A stretch of DNA of 64,000 nt, taken from positions 112,440,501 to 112,504,500 of the forward strand of contig NC_091245.1 in NCBI RefSeq assembly GCF_042477335.2. The letters run 5' to 3'. The notes beneath the pieces are model-generated. The model was not told the DNA's origin. It was given only the letters and a program-made list of their open reading frames with translations, and did no database searches. A program made the position numbers and the translations under genes. Of the stretch, positions 32,300-43,179 are shown one piece after another. How positions within the stretch are numbered: position 1 is the stretch's first letter; each line of letters begins with the position of its first letter. This DNA is from Ovis canadensis. Lineage: Eukaryota; Chordata; Mammalia; Artiodactyla; Bovidae.

Positions 32300-35200
32300 A
32301 GACTTTCAATACCTGCCTTTACTATTTCTCTAATTTTTCCTCAAAGGATTAATGTATGTGACAGCTTATACTGCCATTCAGGTATCTGAGGGCTCAAGTT
32401 TGACTTTAATGAAAATTTTTTCCAAATTAGAAAAGTATAGGTAGTCAAAGGAGGATGGAATCAGAAAAATACGAATGTGAGCCACAGAAGCTTCACTTAC
32501 AACTTGTATAACCTCTAGGATAAGTCACATTATTGATGGGATGCAGATTTTCTACCTATAAAATAATGCACCACAAGTTACCCGGTGGATACTGTGATAT
32601 GCTGCTTGGATCTTCTCAGGACCAAAGCAATCATTCCCCAGTTGCTGGAAGCATTAGTGGTTGACAGCTCTCAGCTGAGTCCATCTCTAGGCACTGCCTT
32701 CAGCAAGTTCCTTTCCTGGGGGCCACCCACATCTAACAACTGGTCAGTTGGTCAATGAACTCTTTGCCTAAATTTAGAGCAGCTCTTGAGCAGCATCCCA
32801 GTGCCAGAGCTCCTCACAGAGTCAGCTGAGGCTTTATGCAATAAGTGCATCCACAGTTCAACTTTTCTGTCTGCTCAGTTCTGCTTTCCTTGCTTTCCAC
32901 AGGCGTGGATTCCACAAGTACTCCCCAGTAAACTTCCTGCACACACATCTCCATCTCAGTCTATGCTGGGAAGACCTGACCTAAGATATCTCATATATTT
33001 TTTGAATGTTGAGACAACATTGGGTATATAAAGCACAGTATTTGATATAGTATGGACACTCAATGTTTGCTACTTCCCTCCTCTTCTTATTTTTCTATTC
33101 TTTCTTTTATTCCTAGTGATAGTTGGTCTAGTGAACCTAGACTTTCCAACCTGATCAAAACTCCTTTTCGCATACAAATAGTTAAATACATGCTTGGAAA
33201 GTCTTTCACCCTCTTGATGGGAGCCAGCAAAAATTTTAAGTTGGTGAGTGACCAGGTCATATTACTGTTTAGAAAGATTCCTTTGGCCATAGTGTGTGAG
33301 AAATTTAGGTAAAACTAGAGGCTGGGAGATGATTAGAAGAAATAATGGTCTCCACTAAGAAGTGGCAATGAGATCGGGGAGAAGGAGGTCCATTGGAGAA
33401 TTATTTTAAAGCTGGATTTAGTACAGTTTGGCAACTGATAGGATGTGGGGTGTAAAGGAGAAGGGCCTCTAGAGTGGCCTTTAGACTTATGGTGTAGTTT
33501 CTAGGCATATAGAACAACGTCATTCTCTGAGATAGGATGTATAGGAGGTGGAAATAACTTTGGGACAAAATTTGGATCAAGAGCATGAATTCCTTTGTTT
33601 GCTCAGGTTATGTTCAGTTGAAGTGGTTATGGTTCATCCAGATGGAGACTTCCAAGGGTTACATGAATATTTAGAGCTGAGTGTCAGAGGAGAGGTATAA
33701 TCTGGAGAAAAAAAAAAAAAGCAACAAACAAAGTGGAAAAAAAAAAAACCCTTAGAAGCCACCTTTCCAATTCCCTTTTCTCACTCTCAGAAAGCTGAGG
33801 TTTAGAGGTTAACACTTTTGAGGGACTTGCCAGAAGCTACATGGCTAGTTTCTGTCAAGCTGTGACCAGAAATCAGGTCTCCATGGTCAGTGCACCCATC
33901 CCTTAACTGAGTTTGCTCTATGTTTGTTTCCCCAATCTAACAACAGCTGCCATAGAGTAGAATGAACATACTAATTATAACCATTCTTTGAGGAAGGGCT
34001 GGCCTCTCCTCTCCACATCATCTCTGAAATTATACCTCAGTGGCATCTTGGAAATCATCAGACCCAGGGAGGTCCTATTTAGTCACCAAATTTGCATTTC
34101 CACAGGTGCCTCCCAGACTCTCTTCACTTCCTCTGAGAGTCAAATCTCTGTTGCGTAGGCCATACCCATGACAGCTTTTGTGTGGAGTCCACAGACATGA
34201 ATGAAAAATTCATAAAAGCAAGAATAGAAAGAAGGTGTTATGGGGGCACAGAAATCATGTAATCAATTCCTTCTTACTTTACATTTGGAGAAATTTAGGC
34301 TAAGATCTTGTTCTGGATAATTTGTTGAGGTTGTCTTATTTAATCCCAGTAAAAAGATTGTCCACTTTTTTTAAACACCAGGAAACTGAGACCAGAAAGT
34401 TTACCTTTCCTGAGGTTCTAAAACTGGTCGATTTGGAACTCAAACCTAGGACTGTCTGGTTCCAAAGGGTATGATCTCTCCCTTATACCATGCAGTCTTC
34501 TAGAGGTTCCCATTATGTGTGGTTCCAGGTCTTAAGTCTAAGCATGGATACCAAACATGTTTATTCCAGGGCTTTCCCTAAGGGCCAGTAAGATCTTCAA
34601 TTTTGCCATCTTAGCAGACCCTGCAGAATTCAGTGATCTGAGGTTTGGGAGAATCCAGGAGACTTTTATGAACATAAAATATGGTCAAGCCCAAGGGAGG
34701 GCCTAGTGGGCATCAGCAAATCCCAAAGTAAGGAGAAAGCATTTTTGGCTTTCAGCCTCAACTCTGCTGGTAACTTGCTACATGGTCTTGGGCACACCAC
34801 TTCCCTCTCTTGGTTTTCCAAGACTGAAGAAAATATGGGGAAATGTAAATTTTCTGGGCTTCCCTGATGATGATTTTCAAGTCTTTTCTGTAATAATCAT
34901 CTCCATCACAAGGGGATGGAAAGAGGTGATGTGTGGGGAGAGACTCATCCCTAAGAAGTGGTTTGGGGGCTTTAGAGAAGCAACAATTAGTTTGAATCTT
35001 GACAAATGAGTAGGAGTTTGTTAGGAGGGGGAGGGGAGATTCCAGGAAATGTAAAAGCTTGAGCAAAGGCACTGAGTGAGTTTGGGGAACTGCAAGTGTT
35101 TCAGGAAGATTGCAGCACTTGCTGCAAAGGAAGGGGCCAGGCTAGAAATTAGATAAGAGAAATCCACAGAAACCAAGTCATGCAGGCATTAATAGTAATC

Positions 35201-36085
35201 TTGAGGCCCTCTAAAGAGTTTATCCTTGAAGACTGTAAGCATAGAAATGTCACAAACTAGTGCTTAAAAAAAAACAACAACAACAACAACAACAAAAAAC
35301 CTTTTGCTCTGTATTTCTGCCCTCTGCCAGATAACAGCACAGCAAAGAAAGGGTCTGCTCCTGCTGCCTGGGAACTGGAATGGAAAGACATCTGTGGAAT
35401 AGGCCCTCCAGAGCCACAGCCCACCTGTAGCCCCTACCTATCTGTTATTCCATGGCAGCCCTCTTCTCTTCTTGATTGATTTTACCGAAAAATGTTAAGA
35501 GCACTGTTATCCACACCTTACAGAGCTGCAAAGTTAATTAACTGCCTCTAATTGTTTTTGAGAAACACTCCCAGGGGAAAAATTTTCACACTGTGTGATT
35601 TTCCAACCAGGTTTAATAAAGACAACTTTGCAGATGGGGTCTTTCAAGGAGCCACCAGATCAAATAAGGACAGTTCTCTGGGAATGAGGTTTTAAAGGAG
35701 TTCCAACCCTTTCTACTCCTTCAGTGGCTGCCAGGCTGTTGGTTTTCACCTTAACTGTGGACTTTTGGTTTTAAAAGCAACAGAGAGGCTAGAGACTGTA
35801 GAATGGGAAGAGAGCAGGTTAAAATACCTTAAAGCTCACTGTTCTTACTGGGATTCAGCCATTTTTTTGTTTGTTTGTTTTTTTGTTTAATAAACATCCC
35901 TGAATTATTGTAAGCTTTTGGTCAATTTTTAGAATTTGGAAAAAGTTGATTCTAATCATTCCCCACCCACCCAGTTTTCTCATTGCTTTTATAGATGAGA
36001 GCGTTTTAGGAGGTCCATACATTCTCACTTTTTGCTTACATCTACTATTTGCGGGTGTGTGAAATTCTCTTTCTACTAAGGAAAT
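32300..36085. other. Long intergenic stretch, mostly unassigned
   Basis: MIR-like fragments are seen at about 32440-32600, 33775-33910 and 34290-34510, A-runs at 33708-33750, and an AAC trinucleotide run at 35268-35303. No exon or RNA gene is recognised in the rest. Confidence 0.4.
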
Positions 36086-36089
36086 TCCC

Positions 36090-36345
36090 ATATACTAGGT
36101 TGACTTTTTAAAACTATCATAAAAATCTTTTTATGAGTACATCTTTTCTTCATTTATTGAAGTGATTGTATGCTTTTTCCCATTTAATGAGCCAAATGTG
36201 TTATTCACATAAATAGACTGTTAAACCATCTTTTCATTCCTGGGATAAACCAAGGGTATATCTTTTTGAGTTAATAAATTCAGCTTGTTAATATTTTGTT
36301 TAAAAATTTTATACACAAGTGAGGTTGGCCTATAATACAGAGAAC
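36090..36345 (-). mobile_element. Ancient L1 ORF2 fragment, antisense
   Basis: Diverged but collinear with the antisense L1 ORF2 region at 56.1-56.3 kb: 'tttcattcctgggataaacc', 'cttgttaatattttgtt' and 'gttggcctataat'. Confidence 0.5.
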
Positions 36346-36597
36346 TGAAAGAATAACCATCACTTGGACAATTGAGGTCAGAGAAGTCTGTAACCATGAT
36401 GTGACTTGACTCTCTGTACAAAAGTTAGCTCTAACTTTTAGTTGGTTCCTCTTGGGTAGCAGGTAAATCCATTTGAGGCTTCACATGTTGAATCAGTTAG
36501 CATTAGGATTAGATGAGTTGAAAAAGTGTGAAAAAGAGAGGCTTAAGCAACATGTTTATTATTCCCTCAACTAGGCAGCATTGAGGAATGGGGAGTG

Positions 36598-37495
36598 TTA
36601 TGGGCTAAATTGTATCCTCCCCAAATTCATATGTTCAAGTGTTTACCCCACCTGCGCTCCCGCCCCCCCCCCCAACAGTTCAGTTCAGTTCAGTCGCTCA
36701 GTCGTGTCCAACTCTTTGCAACCCCATGAATTGCAGCACGCCAGCCCTCCCTGTCCATCACCATCTCCCGGAGTTCACTCAGACTCATGTCCATCGAGTC
36801 AGTGATGCCATCCAGCTGTCTCATCCTCTGTCGTCCCCTTCTCCTCCTGCCCCCAATCTCTCCCAGCATCAGAGTCTTTTCCAATGAGTCAACTCTTCTC
36901 ACGAGGTGGCCAAAGTACTGGAGTTTCAGCATTAGCATCATTCCTTTCAAAGAAATCCCAGGGCTGATCTCCTTCAGAATGGACTGGTTGGATCTCCTTG
37001 CAGTCCAAGGGACTCTCAAGAGTCTTCTCCAACACCACACTTCAAAAGCATCAATTCTTTGGCGCTCAGCCTTCTTCACAGTCCAACTCTCACATCCATA
37101 CATGACCACAGGAAAAACCATAGCCTTGACTAGACAGACCTTAGTCGGCAAAATAATGTCTCTGTACCTCATAAAATGTGACTGTATTTGAGATGGGGGT
37201 CTTTAAAGAAGCAGATAAGATAAAGTGAGACCATTATGGTGGGCCCTCATCCGCTAGGACTGCTGTCCTTGTAAGAAGAGATTGGGACACAGATACTTAC
37301 AGAAGGAAGATGACATGAAGTCAGGGAGAAGATGGCCATCTACAAGCCAAGGAGAGAAGCCTCCGCAGAAACCAACCATGCTGACTCCTTGATCTCTGAC
37401 TTATAACTTTCAGAATGGTAAGAAAACAGATTCCTGTTGCTTAAGTCACCCAACTGTGGTACTTAGTTTTGATAGCCCAAGCAGACTGACACAGG
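36598..37495 (+). mobile_element. MaLR LTR interrupted by BovB
   Basis: The LTR begins TGTTATGGGCTAAATTG with 'ccccaaattcatatgttcaa'. It resumes after the BovB as 'acctcataaaatgtgactgt' and ends near 'agcagactgacacag'. An 11-C run (36663-36673) lies at the left junction. Confidence 0.65.
36676..37164 (-). mobile_element. BovB LINE 3' fragment inside the MaLR LTR
   Basis: This is 0.49 kb of BovB 3' end, reversed ('cagttcagttcagttcagtc' at the left). The minus frame at 36690-37172 is open and reads from '[17 protein letters not shown]' through '[16 protein letters not shown]' into the tail. It is a fragment of the RTE protein C-terminus, not a gene. Confidence 0.9.
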
Positions 37496-37504
37496 GACTT
37501 GTTG

Positions 37505-37722
37505 CTGACTAGGCTTCCCATGTGGCGATAGTGGTAAAGAACCCACCTGCCAATGCAGGAGATGAAAGAGTGGTGCGTTCAATCCCTGGGTCGGGAAGAC
37601 CCCTGCTGGAGGAGGGTAAGGCAACCCACTCCAGTGTTCTTGCCTGGAGAATCCCATGGACAGAGGAGCCTGGTGGGGTTGCACAGAGTCAGACACGACT
37701 GAAGTGACTTAGCATGCATGTC
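37505..37722 (+). mobile_element. Bov-tA SINE
   Basis: Sense Bov-tA, from 'aggcttcccatgtggcgata' to 'acgactgaagtgacttagca'. Confidence 0.85.
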
Positions 37723-39110
37723 TACAACTAAGCTAAAAGAGATAAAGGTAGGCAGTTAATTTCGCTATGGTGATTCTTTGGATATCTCTAGAATATCTGA
37801 GATATGGTAGTTCTATTAATACTATCCTTATGTTGCAACCTTTGTTCTCTTAGTTCAAAATGGCACTGAAGCTCCCTCCATTCATTTTTGTCCCGGGCAG
37901 CAGGATGAAGGAAGAAATGGAAAATACCTTTCCAGTCATTCCCGGAAATCCCACACAATCTCTGTTTGCATAGCAATGGCTCCAACATAGTTACATATAA
38001 AGAAGTTGGGAAATGTACCCTTTAGATGACTGGAACATGTTCAACTAAATATCAGTTTGTTGTAGAAAAAAAGGAAGATGAATTATTTAGTAAGTAATTA
38101 TGAGTCTCTGCCACCCACAGAATGGCTTGATCATGGAAGTAAGGACATCTTTGTAATCGGATTATGGAAAGAAGGAGGTGCCTGCGCTTGCATAACACGT
38201 TGTTGGCAGTCTAGGAAAATGGAGGGGGGCATCTACTAACATTATGTGCTCATATTTTCTCTGAGAACAGTGTCACAGTAGTATTTATTCCTCACATTTA
38301 TTGACAGTTAAAGGCAAATTTCTTGATCTGGGTGCTAAATGTAGAGGTATGTTTCCTTTGTAGAAATTTACCAAGTGCCTTTCAGAATGTATTAATATGT
38401 ACATTGATATGTAATATTCTAATAAAGAAAGACAATGAGAAAAGGTGATTGGGAGAACATACTGCCTTTTAAAGATTTGTTTCAAATCCTTCCCTAGTTT
38501 TGTCCATTTGAGTCACAACACTAGGAACCTATTTTCTTTCCCCTTTGTATAGAAGTATATAATTATTTAGCATATAAATATATTTATATCACTTTACCAT
38601 CATCTATTGGAGAAGGAAATGGCAGCCCAGAATCCCAGGGACAGAGGAGCCTGGTGGGCTGCCATCTATTGGGTCGCACAATCAGACATGATTGAAGCGA
38701 CTTAGCAGCAGCCATGCAGCAGCATTATCACAGATAAACACATAATAAAATTTATATATCTATTTATCAGGATTATTACTGAGGCCCACAGATCTGCCTA
38801 TAAAGCCTTGGTATTACACTACATTAATTATTCTGAACCTAGAAAAAACATAAAATAAAACCAAATTAACATCTGGAACTTTTCAATGAAATACTTTGTT
38901 TCACAGTTTTATAACTTGCCTCATCCTGCAGAAAATTCATGTGGAACTACTTCTACCAATACCTATAACATCCTTGAAGTTTCCCATATATCAGTGAGAG
39001 TAACCTTTCAAAGCACAAATCTGGCTCCCCAACTTTCCTGCTGAAAGCCAATCAATGACTTGCCAATGTTTTAGGATACAATTCCCAAGATCCTGTATGA
39101 TACGACCCCT
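37723..39110. other. Intergenic stretch with a Bov-A2 fragment
   Basis: Around 38608-38722 there is a short Bov-A2 piece ('gaggagcctggtgggctgcc', 'gacttagcagcagc'). The rest is unassigned and AT-rich. Confidence 0.5.
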
Positions 39111-39111
39111 T

Positions 39112-41415
39112 CAGTTCAGTTCAGTTCAGTCGCTCAGTCGTGTCCGACTCTTTGTGACCCCATGAATCACAGCACACCAGGACTCCCTGTCCATCACCAA
39201 CTCCCGGAGTTCACCCAGACTCGTGTCCATTGAGTCAGTGCTGCCATCCAGCCATCTCATCCTCAGTCATCCCCTTCTCCTCCTGCCCCCAATCCCTCCC
39301 AGCATCAGAGTCTTTTCCAATGAGTCAACTCTTCGCATGAGGCGGCCAAAGTACTGGAGTTTCAGCTTTAGCATCATTCCTTCCAAAGAAATCCCAGGGT
39401 TGATCTCCTTCAGAATGGACTGCTTGGATCTCCTTGCAGTCCAAGGGACCCTCAAGAGTCTTCTCCAACACCACAGTTCAAAAGCATCAATTCTTCGGTG
39501 CTCAGCCTTCTTCACAGTCCAACTCTCACATCCATACATGACCACAGGAAAAACCATAGCCTTGACTAGACGGACCTTAGTTGGCAAAGTAATGTCTCTG
39601 CTTTTGAATATGCTATCTAGGTTGCTCATAACTTTTCTTCCAAGGAGTAAGCGTCTTTTAATTTCATGGCTGCAGTGACCATCTGCAGTGATTTTGGAGC
39701 CCCCCAAAATAAAGTCTGACAGTGTTTCCACTGTTTCTCCATCTATTTCCCATGGAGTGATAGGACCAGATGCCATGATCTTCATTTTCTGAATGTTGAG
39801 CTTTAAGCCAACCTTTTCACTCTCCTCTTTCACTTTCATCCAGAGGCTTTTTAGCTCCTCTTCACTTTCTGCCGTAAGGGTGGTGTCATCTGCATATCTG
39901 AGGTTATTGATATTTCTCCCAGCAATCTTGATTCCAGCTTGTGTTTCTTCCAGTCCAGTGTTTCTCATGATGTACTCTGCATAGAAGTTAAATAAGCAGG
40001 GTGACAATATACAGCCTTGACGTACTCCTTTTCCTATTTGGAACCAGTCTGTTGCTCCATGTCCAGTTCTAACTATTGCTTCCTGACCTGCATACAGATT
40101 TCTCAAGAGGCAGGTCAGGTGGTCTGGTATTCCCATGTCTTTCAGAATGTTCCACAGTTTATTGTGATCCACACAGTCAAAAGCTTTGGCATAGTCAATA
40201 AGGCAGAAATAGATGTTTTTATGGAATGCTCTTGCTTTTTCGATGATCCAGCGGATGTTGGCAATTTGATCTCTGGTTCCTCTGCCTTTTCTAAAACCAG
40301 CTTGAACATCTGGAAGTTCACGGTTCATGTATTGCTGAAGCCTGGCTTGGAGAATTTTGATCATTACTTTACTAGCATGTGAGATGAGTGCAATTGTGCG
40401 ATAGTTTGAGCATTCCTTGGCATTGCCTTTCTTTGGGATTGGAATGAAAACTGACCTTTTCCAGTCCTGTGGCCACTGCTGAGTTTTCCAAATTTGCTGG
40501 CATATTGAGTGCAGCACTTTCACAGCATCATTTTTCAGGATTTGAAATAGCTCAACTGGAATTCCATCACCTCCACTAGCTTTGTTCATAGTGATGCTTT
40601 CTAAGGCCCACTTGACTTCACATTCCAGGATGTCTGGCTCTAGATGAGTGATCACACCATTGTGATTATCTGGGTCGTGAAGATCTTTTTTGTACAGTTT
40701 TTCTGTGTATTCTTGCCACCTCTTCTTAATATCTTCTGCTTCTGTTAGGTCCATACCATTTCTGTCCTTTATCGAGCCAAGCTTTGCATGAGATATTTCC
40801 TTGGTATCTCTAATTTTCTTGAAGAGATCTCTGGTCTTTCCCATTCTGTTCTTTTCCTCTATTTCTTTGCATTGATCGCTGAAGAAGGCTTTCTTATCTC
40901 TTCTTGCTATTCTTTGGAACTCTGTGTTCAGATGCTTATATCTTTCCTTTTCTCCTTGGCTTTTCACTTCTCTTCTTTTCACAGCTGTTTGTAAGGCCTC
41001 CCCAGACAGTCATTTTACTTTTTTATATTTCTTTTCCATGGGAATGGTCTTGATCCCAGTCTCCTGTACAATGTCATGAACCTCATTCCATAGTTCATCA
41101 GGCACTCTATCTATAAGATCTAGGCCCTTAAATCTATTTCTCACTTCCACTGTATAATCATAAGGGATTTGATTGAGGTCATACCTGAATGGTCTAGCGG
41201 TTTTCCCTGTTTTCTTCAGTTTCTGTCTGAATTTGGTAATAAAGAGTTCATGATCTGAGCCACAGTCAGCTCCTGGTCTTGTTTTTGTTGACTGTATAGA
41301 GCTTCTCCATCATTTGCTGCAGAGAATATAATCAGTCTGATTTCAGCGTTGACCATCTGGTGATGTCCATGTGTAGGGTCTTCTCTTGTGTTGTTCGAAG
41401 AGGGTGTTCTCTATG
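39112..41415 (-). mobile_element. BovB (RTE) LINE, longest copy in the window
   Basis: This is 2.3 kb of reversed BovB. It reaches from the 3' tail ('cagttcagttcagttcagtc') through the whole reverse transcriptase and linker into the C-terminal part of the endonuclease domain near 41200-41415. The endonuclease 5' half is missing, so it is 5'-truncated. An in-frame TGA at 41012-41010 replaces what is most likely a tryptophan codon between the linker and the RT frame. Confidence 0.92.
39267..40982 (-). pseudogene. BovB reverse transcriptase frame, 571 codons open
   Basis: This is a continuous frame covering the linker, reverse transcriptase and C-terminal region. RT motifs are visible in order: 'KNDAVKVLHSICQQIW', 'SNYRTIALI', 'QAGFRKGRGTRDQI', 'CLIDYAKAFDCVDH', 'GKGVRQGCILSPCLF', then intact catalytic Y-A-D-D at residues 363-366. 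The first codon is GTG, not ATG, and lies just inside a TGA (41012-41010), so there is no natural start. The family's reverse transcriptase copies its own RNA at a nicked target. Without the endonuclease half this copy cannot act alone. The open length suggests a fairly young insertion. Confidence 0.85.
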
Positions 41416-41419
41416 ACCA

Positions 41420-42370
41420 GATACAGCCCCTGCTACCCCATAAAGTCTTGTCTCCTGCCATGCTTTCTCTAGCTTTCCAGACACACTGGTCTTCTCTCAG
41501 TCTGAATTTCAGGAATGACAAGACTCTCCTGAATTGTGGTTTTATGAATTCAGTCTTGTATCTCTGGTGCTGATGCAAGGAGAGAGGAGGTAGGAATTAG
41601 AGCTACATCTCTATAGGTGCTGATCTATGGAACTATCTGATAGTACCAATAACTGTAACTCTTCTTAGACATTCATAAGAGGATGGGGTTGATTCTTCTC
41701 CAGCCTTACCTCTCCACAGCCCTTACAAGAGATTGGAGAGGGATCATAGGCTCTTTTCTTAGTACCTCCTGCCTTTGTAGTTTTTCTCTTAAGAAGGACA
41801 CCCCAGTCTACTATGTGTATATATATAAAGGTCTTTACTGAATTGTCCATGGGATCTCAAAAGCCTGGAGAACTCTATCAGAAACAGTGGTCATGGGAAT
41901 TTGCATATAAAGCAGAATGTCACAAGTCTGCAAGTGAAGCTGATTCACCTTGGTGGGGAACCCTAAAAATTTACCTCCTAAATCTTGCTACCTAGATGTC
42001 AGTGTTTTACTTTTCTCTGGATTCTTCAGTTTACTCCAAAACCCTTCAGCAAGATTCTCCCTCACCTTTTTTATTTGGGTATCTTGCATATAACCAGCTG
42101 ATACATGAGTTACCATTTCTGCTCTTTCAGTCCTTTCCCATCTTTTGCAAATACAAATGCCCTGGCTTTGCCCTGATGTTGCTTGAAATTCTCCTTTGCT
42201 AAATCAAAATTGATTTTGGAGTGGAGAAAAGTAAGCTCTAGTCTAAAGGATGAGGGAGAAAATGGGTTCATTCCATTCTGATTGAGTCTCCTTGTCAGTG
42301 AAATTTTGCAGCTGATTTTCTCACTAATATTCTTATGAAATAAGTAGATGTCAGTAATATTATGAAAATG
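41420..42370. other. Intergenic stretch without recognised features
   Basis: No exon, RNA gene or clear repeat was seen. Confidence 0.4.
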
Positions 42371-42371
42371 A

Positions 42372-42472
42372 GATTTTTTTTTCTCCCCTGTGGGATCTTA
42401 GCTCCCTGATCCATTCTCCCTGCAGTAGAAGCCTAGAGTCCCAACCTCTGTACTGCCAGGGAAATCCCAGGA
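42372..42472 (-). mobile_element. CHR-type SINE fragment
   Basis: 'tgtgggatcttagctccctg' and 'ctgccagggaaatcccagg' mark a short reversed CHR head. Confidence 0.6.
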
Positions 42473-42957
42473 AAATGATTTTTCTCATCATCTGACCCAA
42501 CTTTTGTGACATCAAAGCCCCAGAATTATTGTGCTAAGGAACATTTGATTCTCTGAGAACTGATTTGTTTTTCAAGAGCCTCTATCCAAGATGGCTCTCT
42601 ATTTTCCACCTAGAAATGTGGTGGTAGCTTATTTTAGATACCTTTTAATTCAGGCCTTTCCAACAACCGGGTTGATTTTTTTCTTCTAGAGCATTCCTGC
42701 TTCATTGTCCTTTCTTCTTTCTTGAAGTCTCCTCCACACACTGTTCCTTCAGATATCTAATGTTTCCTCATTTTTCAGCCTCTGATTCCAAAGGGAAGTT
42801 CTCTTGAACCCTCAAAACCAGACCCAACTTCCTGGTCTGCATTTGCTCAACTCTTACAAGTTCATCTGTATAGCAGTTATCATACCTGATTTCTGTTGCA
42901 TTGTCACAATTGAAATAAAATTACTGATTTTACTTAGTGCTGTCTTCCAGAGTAGAA

Positions 42958-43166
42958 GACTTCCTGGTGGCTCAGATGGTAAAGCGTCTGCCGACAATGC
43001 GAGAGACCTGGGTTCAATCCCTGGGCTGGGAAGATCTCCTGGAGAAGGAAATGGCACCCCACACCAGTATTCTTGCCTGGAAAATCCCATGGATGGAGAA
43101 GCCTAGTAGGCTACAGCCCATGGGGTCGCAAAGAGTTGGATACGACTGAGCGACTTCACTTTCACT
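42958..43166 (+). mobile_element. Bov-tA SINE with target duplication
   Basis: Sense Bov-tA flanked by a perfect 13-bp repeat TTCCAGAGTAGAA (42945-42957 and 43167-43179). The perfect duplication suggests a young insertion. Confidence 0.88.
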
Positions 43167-43179
43167 TTCCAGAGTAGAA

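Larger units (their letters stand above)
30745..32300 (-). mobile_element. L1 3' end, antisense, host of three insertions
   Basis: L1 tail pieces flank the inserts: 'attttactttatattgggg', then 'gttgatttacaatgttgtgt' and 'cctgtgctatacaatag', then 'gaataagttcatttgtatct', then 'acatataagtgatgtc'. Removing the mariner-like, Bov-A2 and BovB insertions restores one collinear L1 tail. Confidence 0.7.

Noticed and set aside
39223-40382. Plus-strand frames of 151 and 121 codons
   Set aside because: They are antisense shadows of the long BovB frame on the minus strand.
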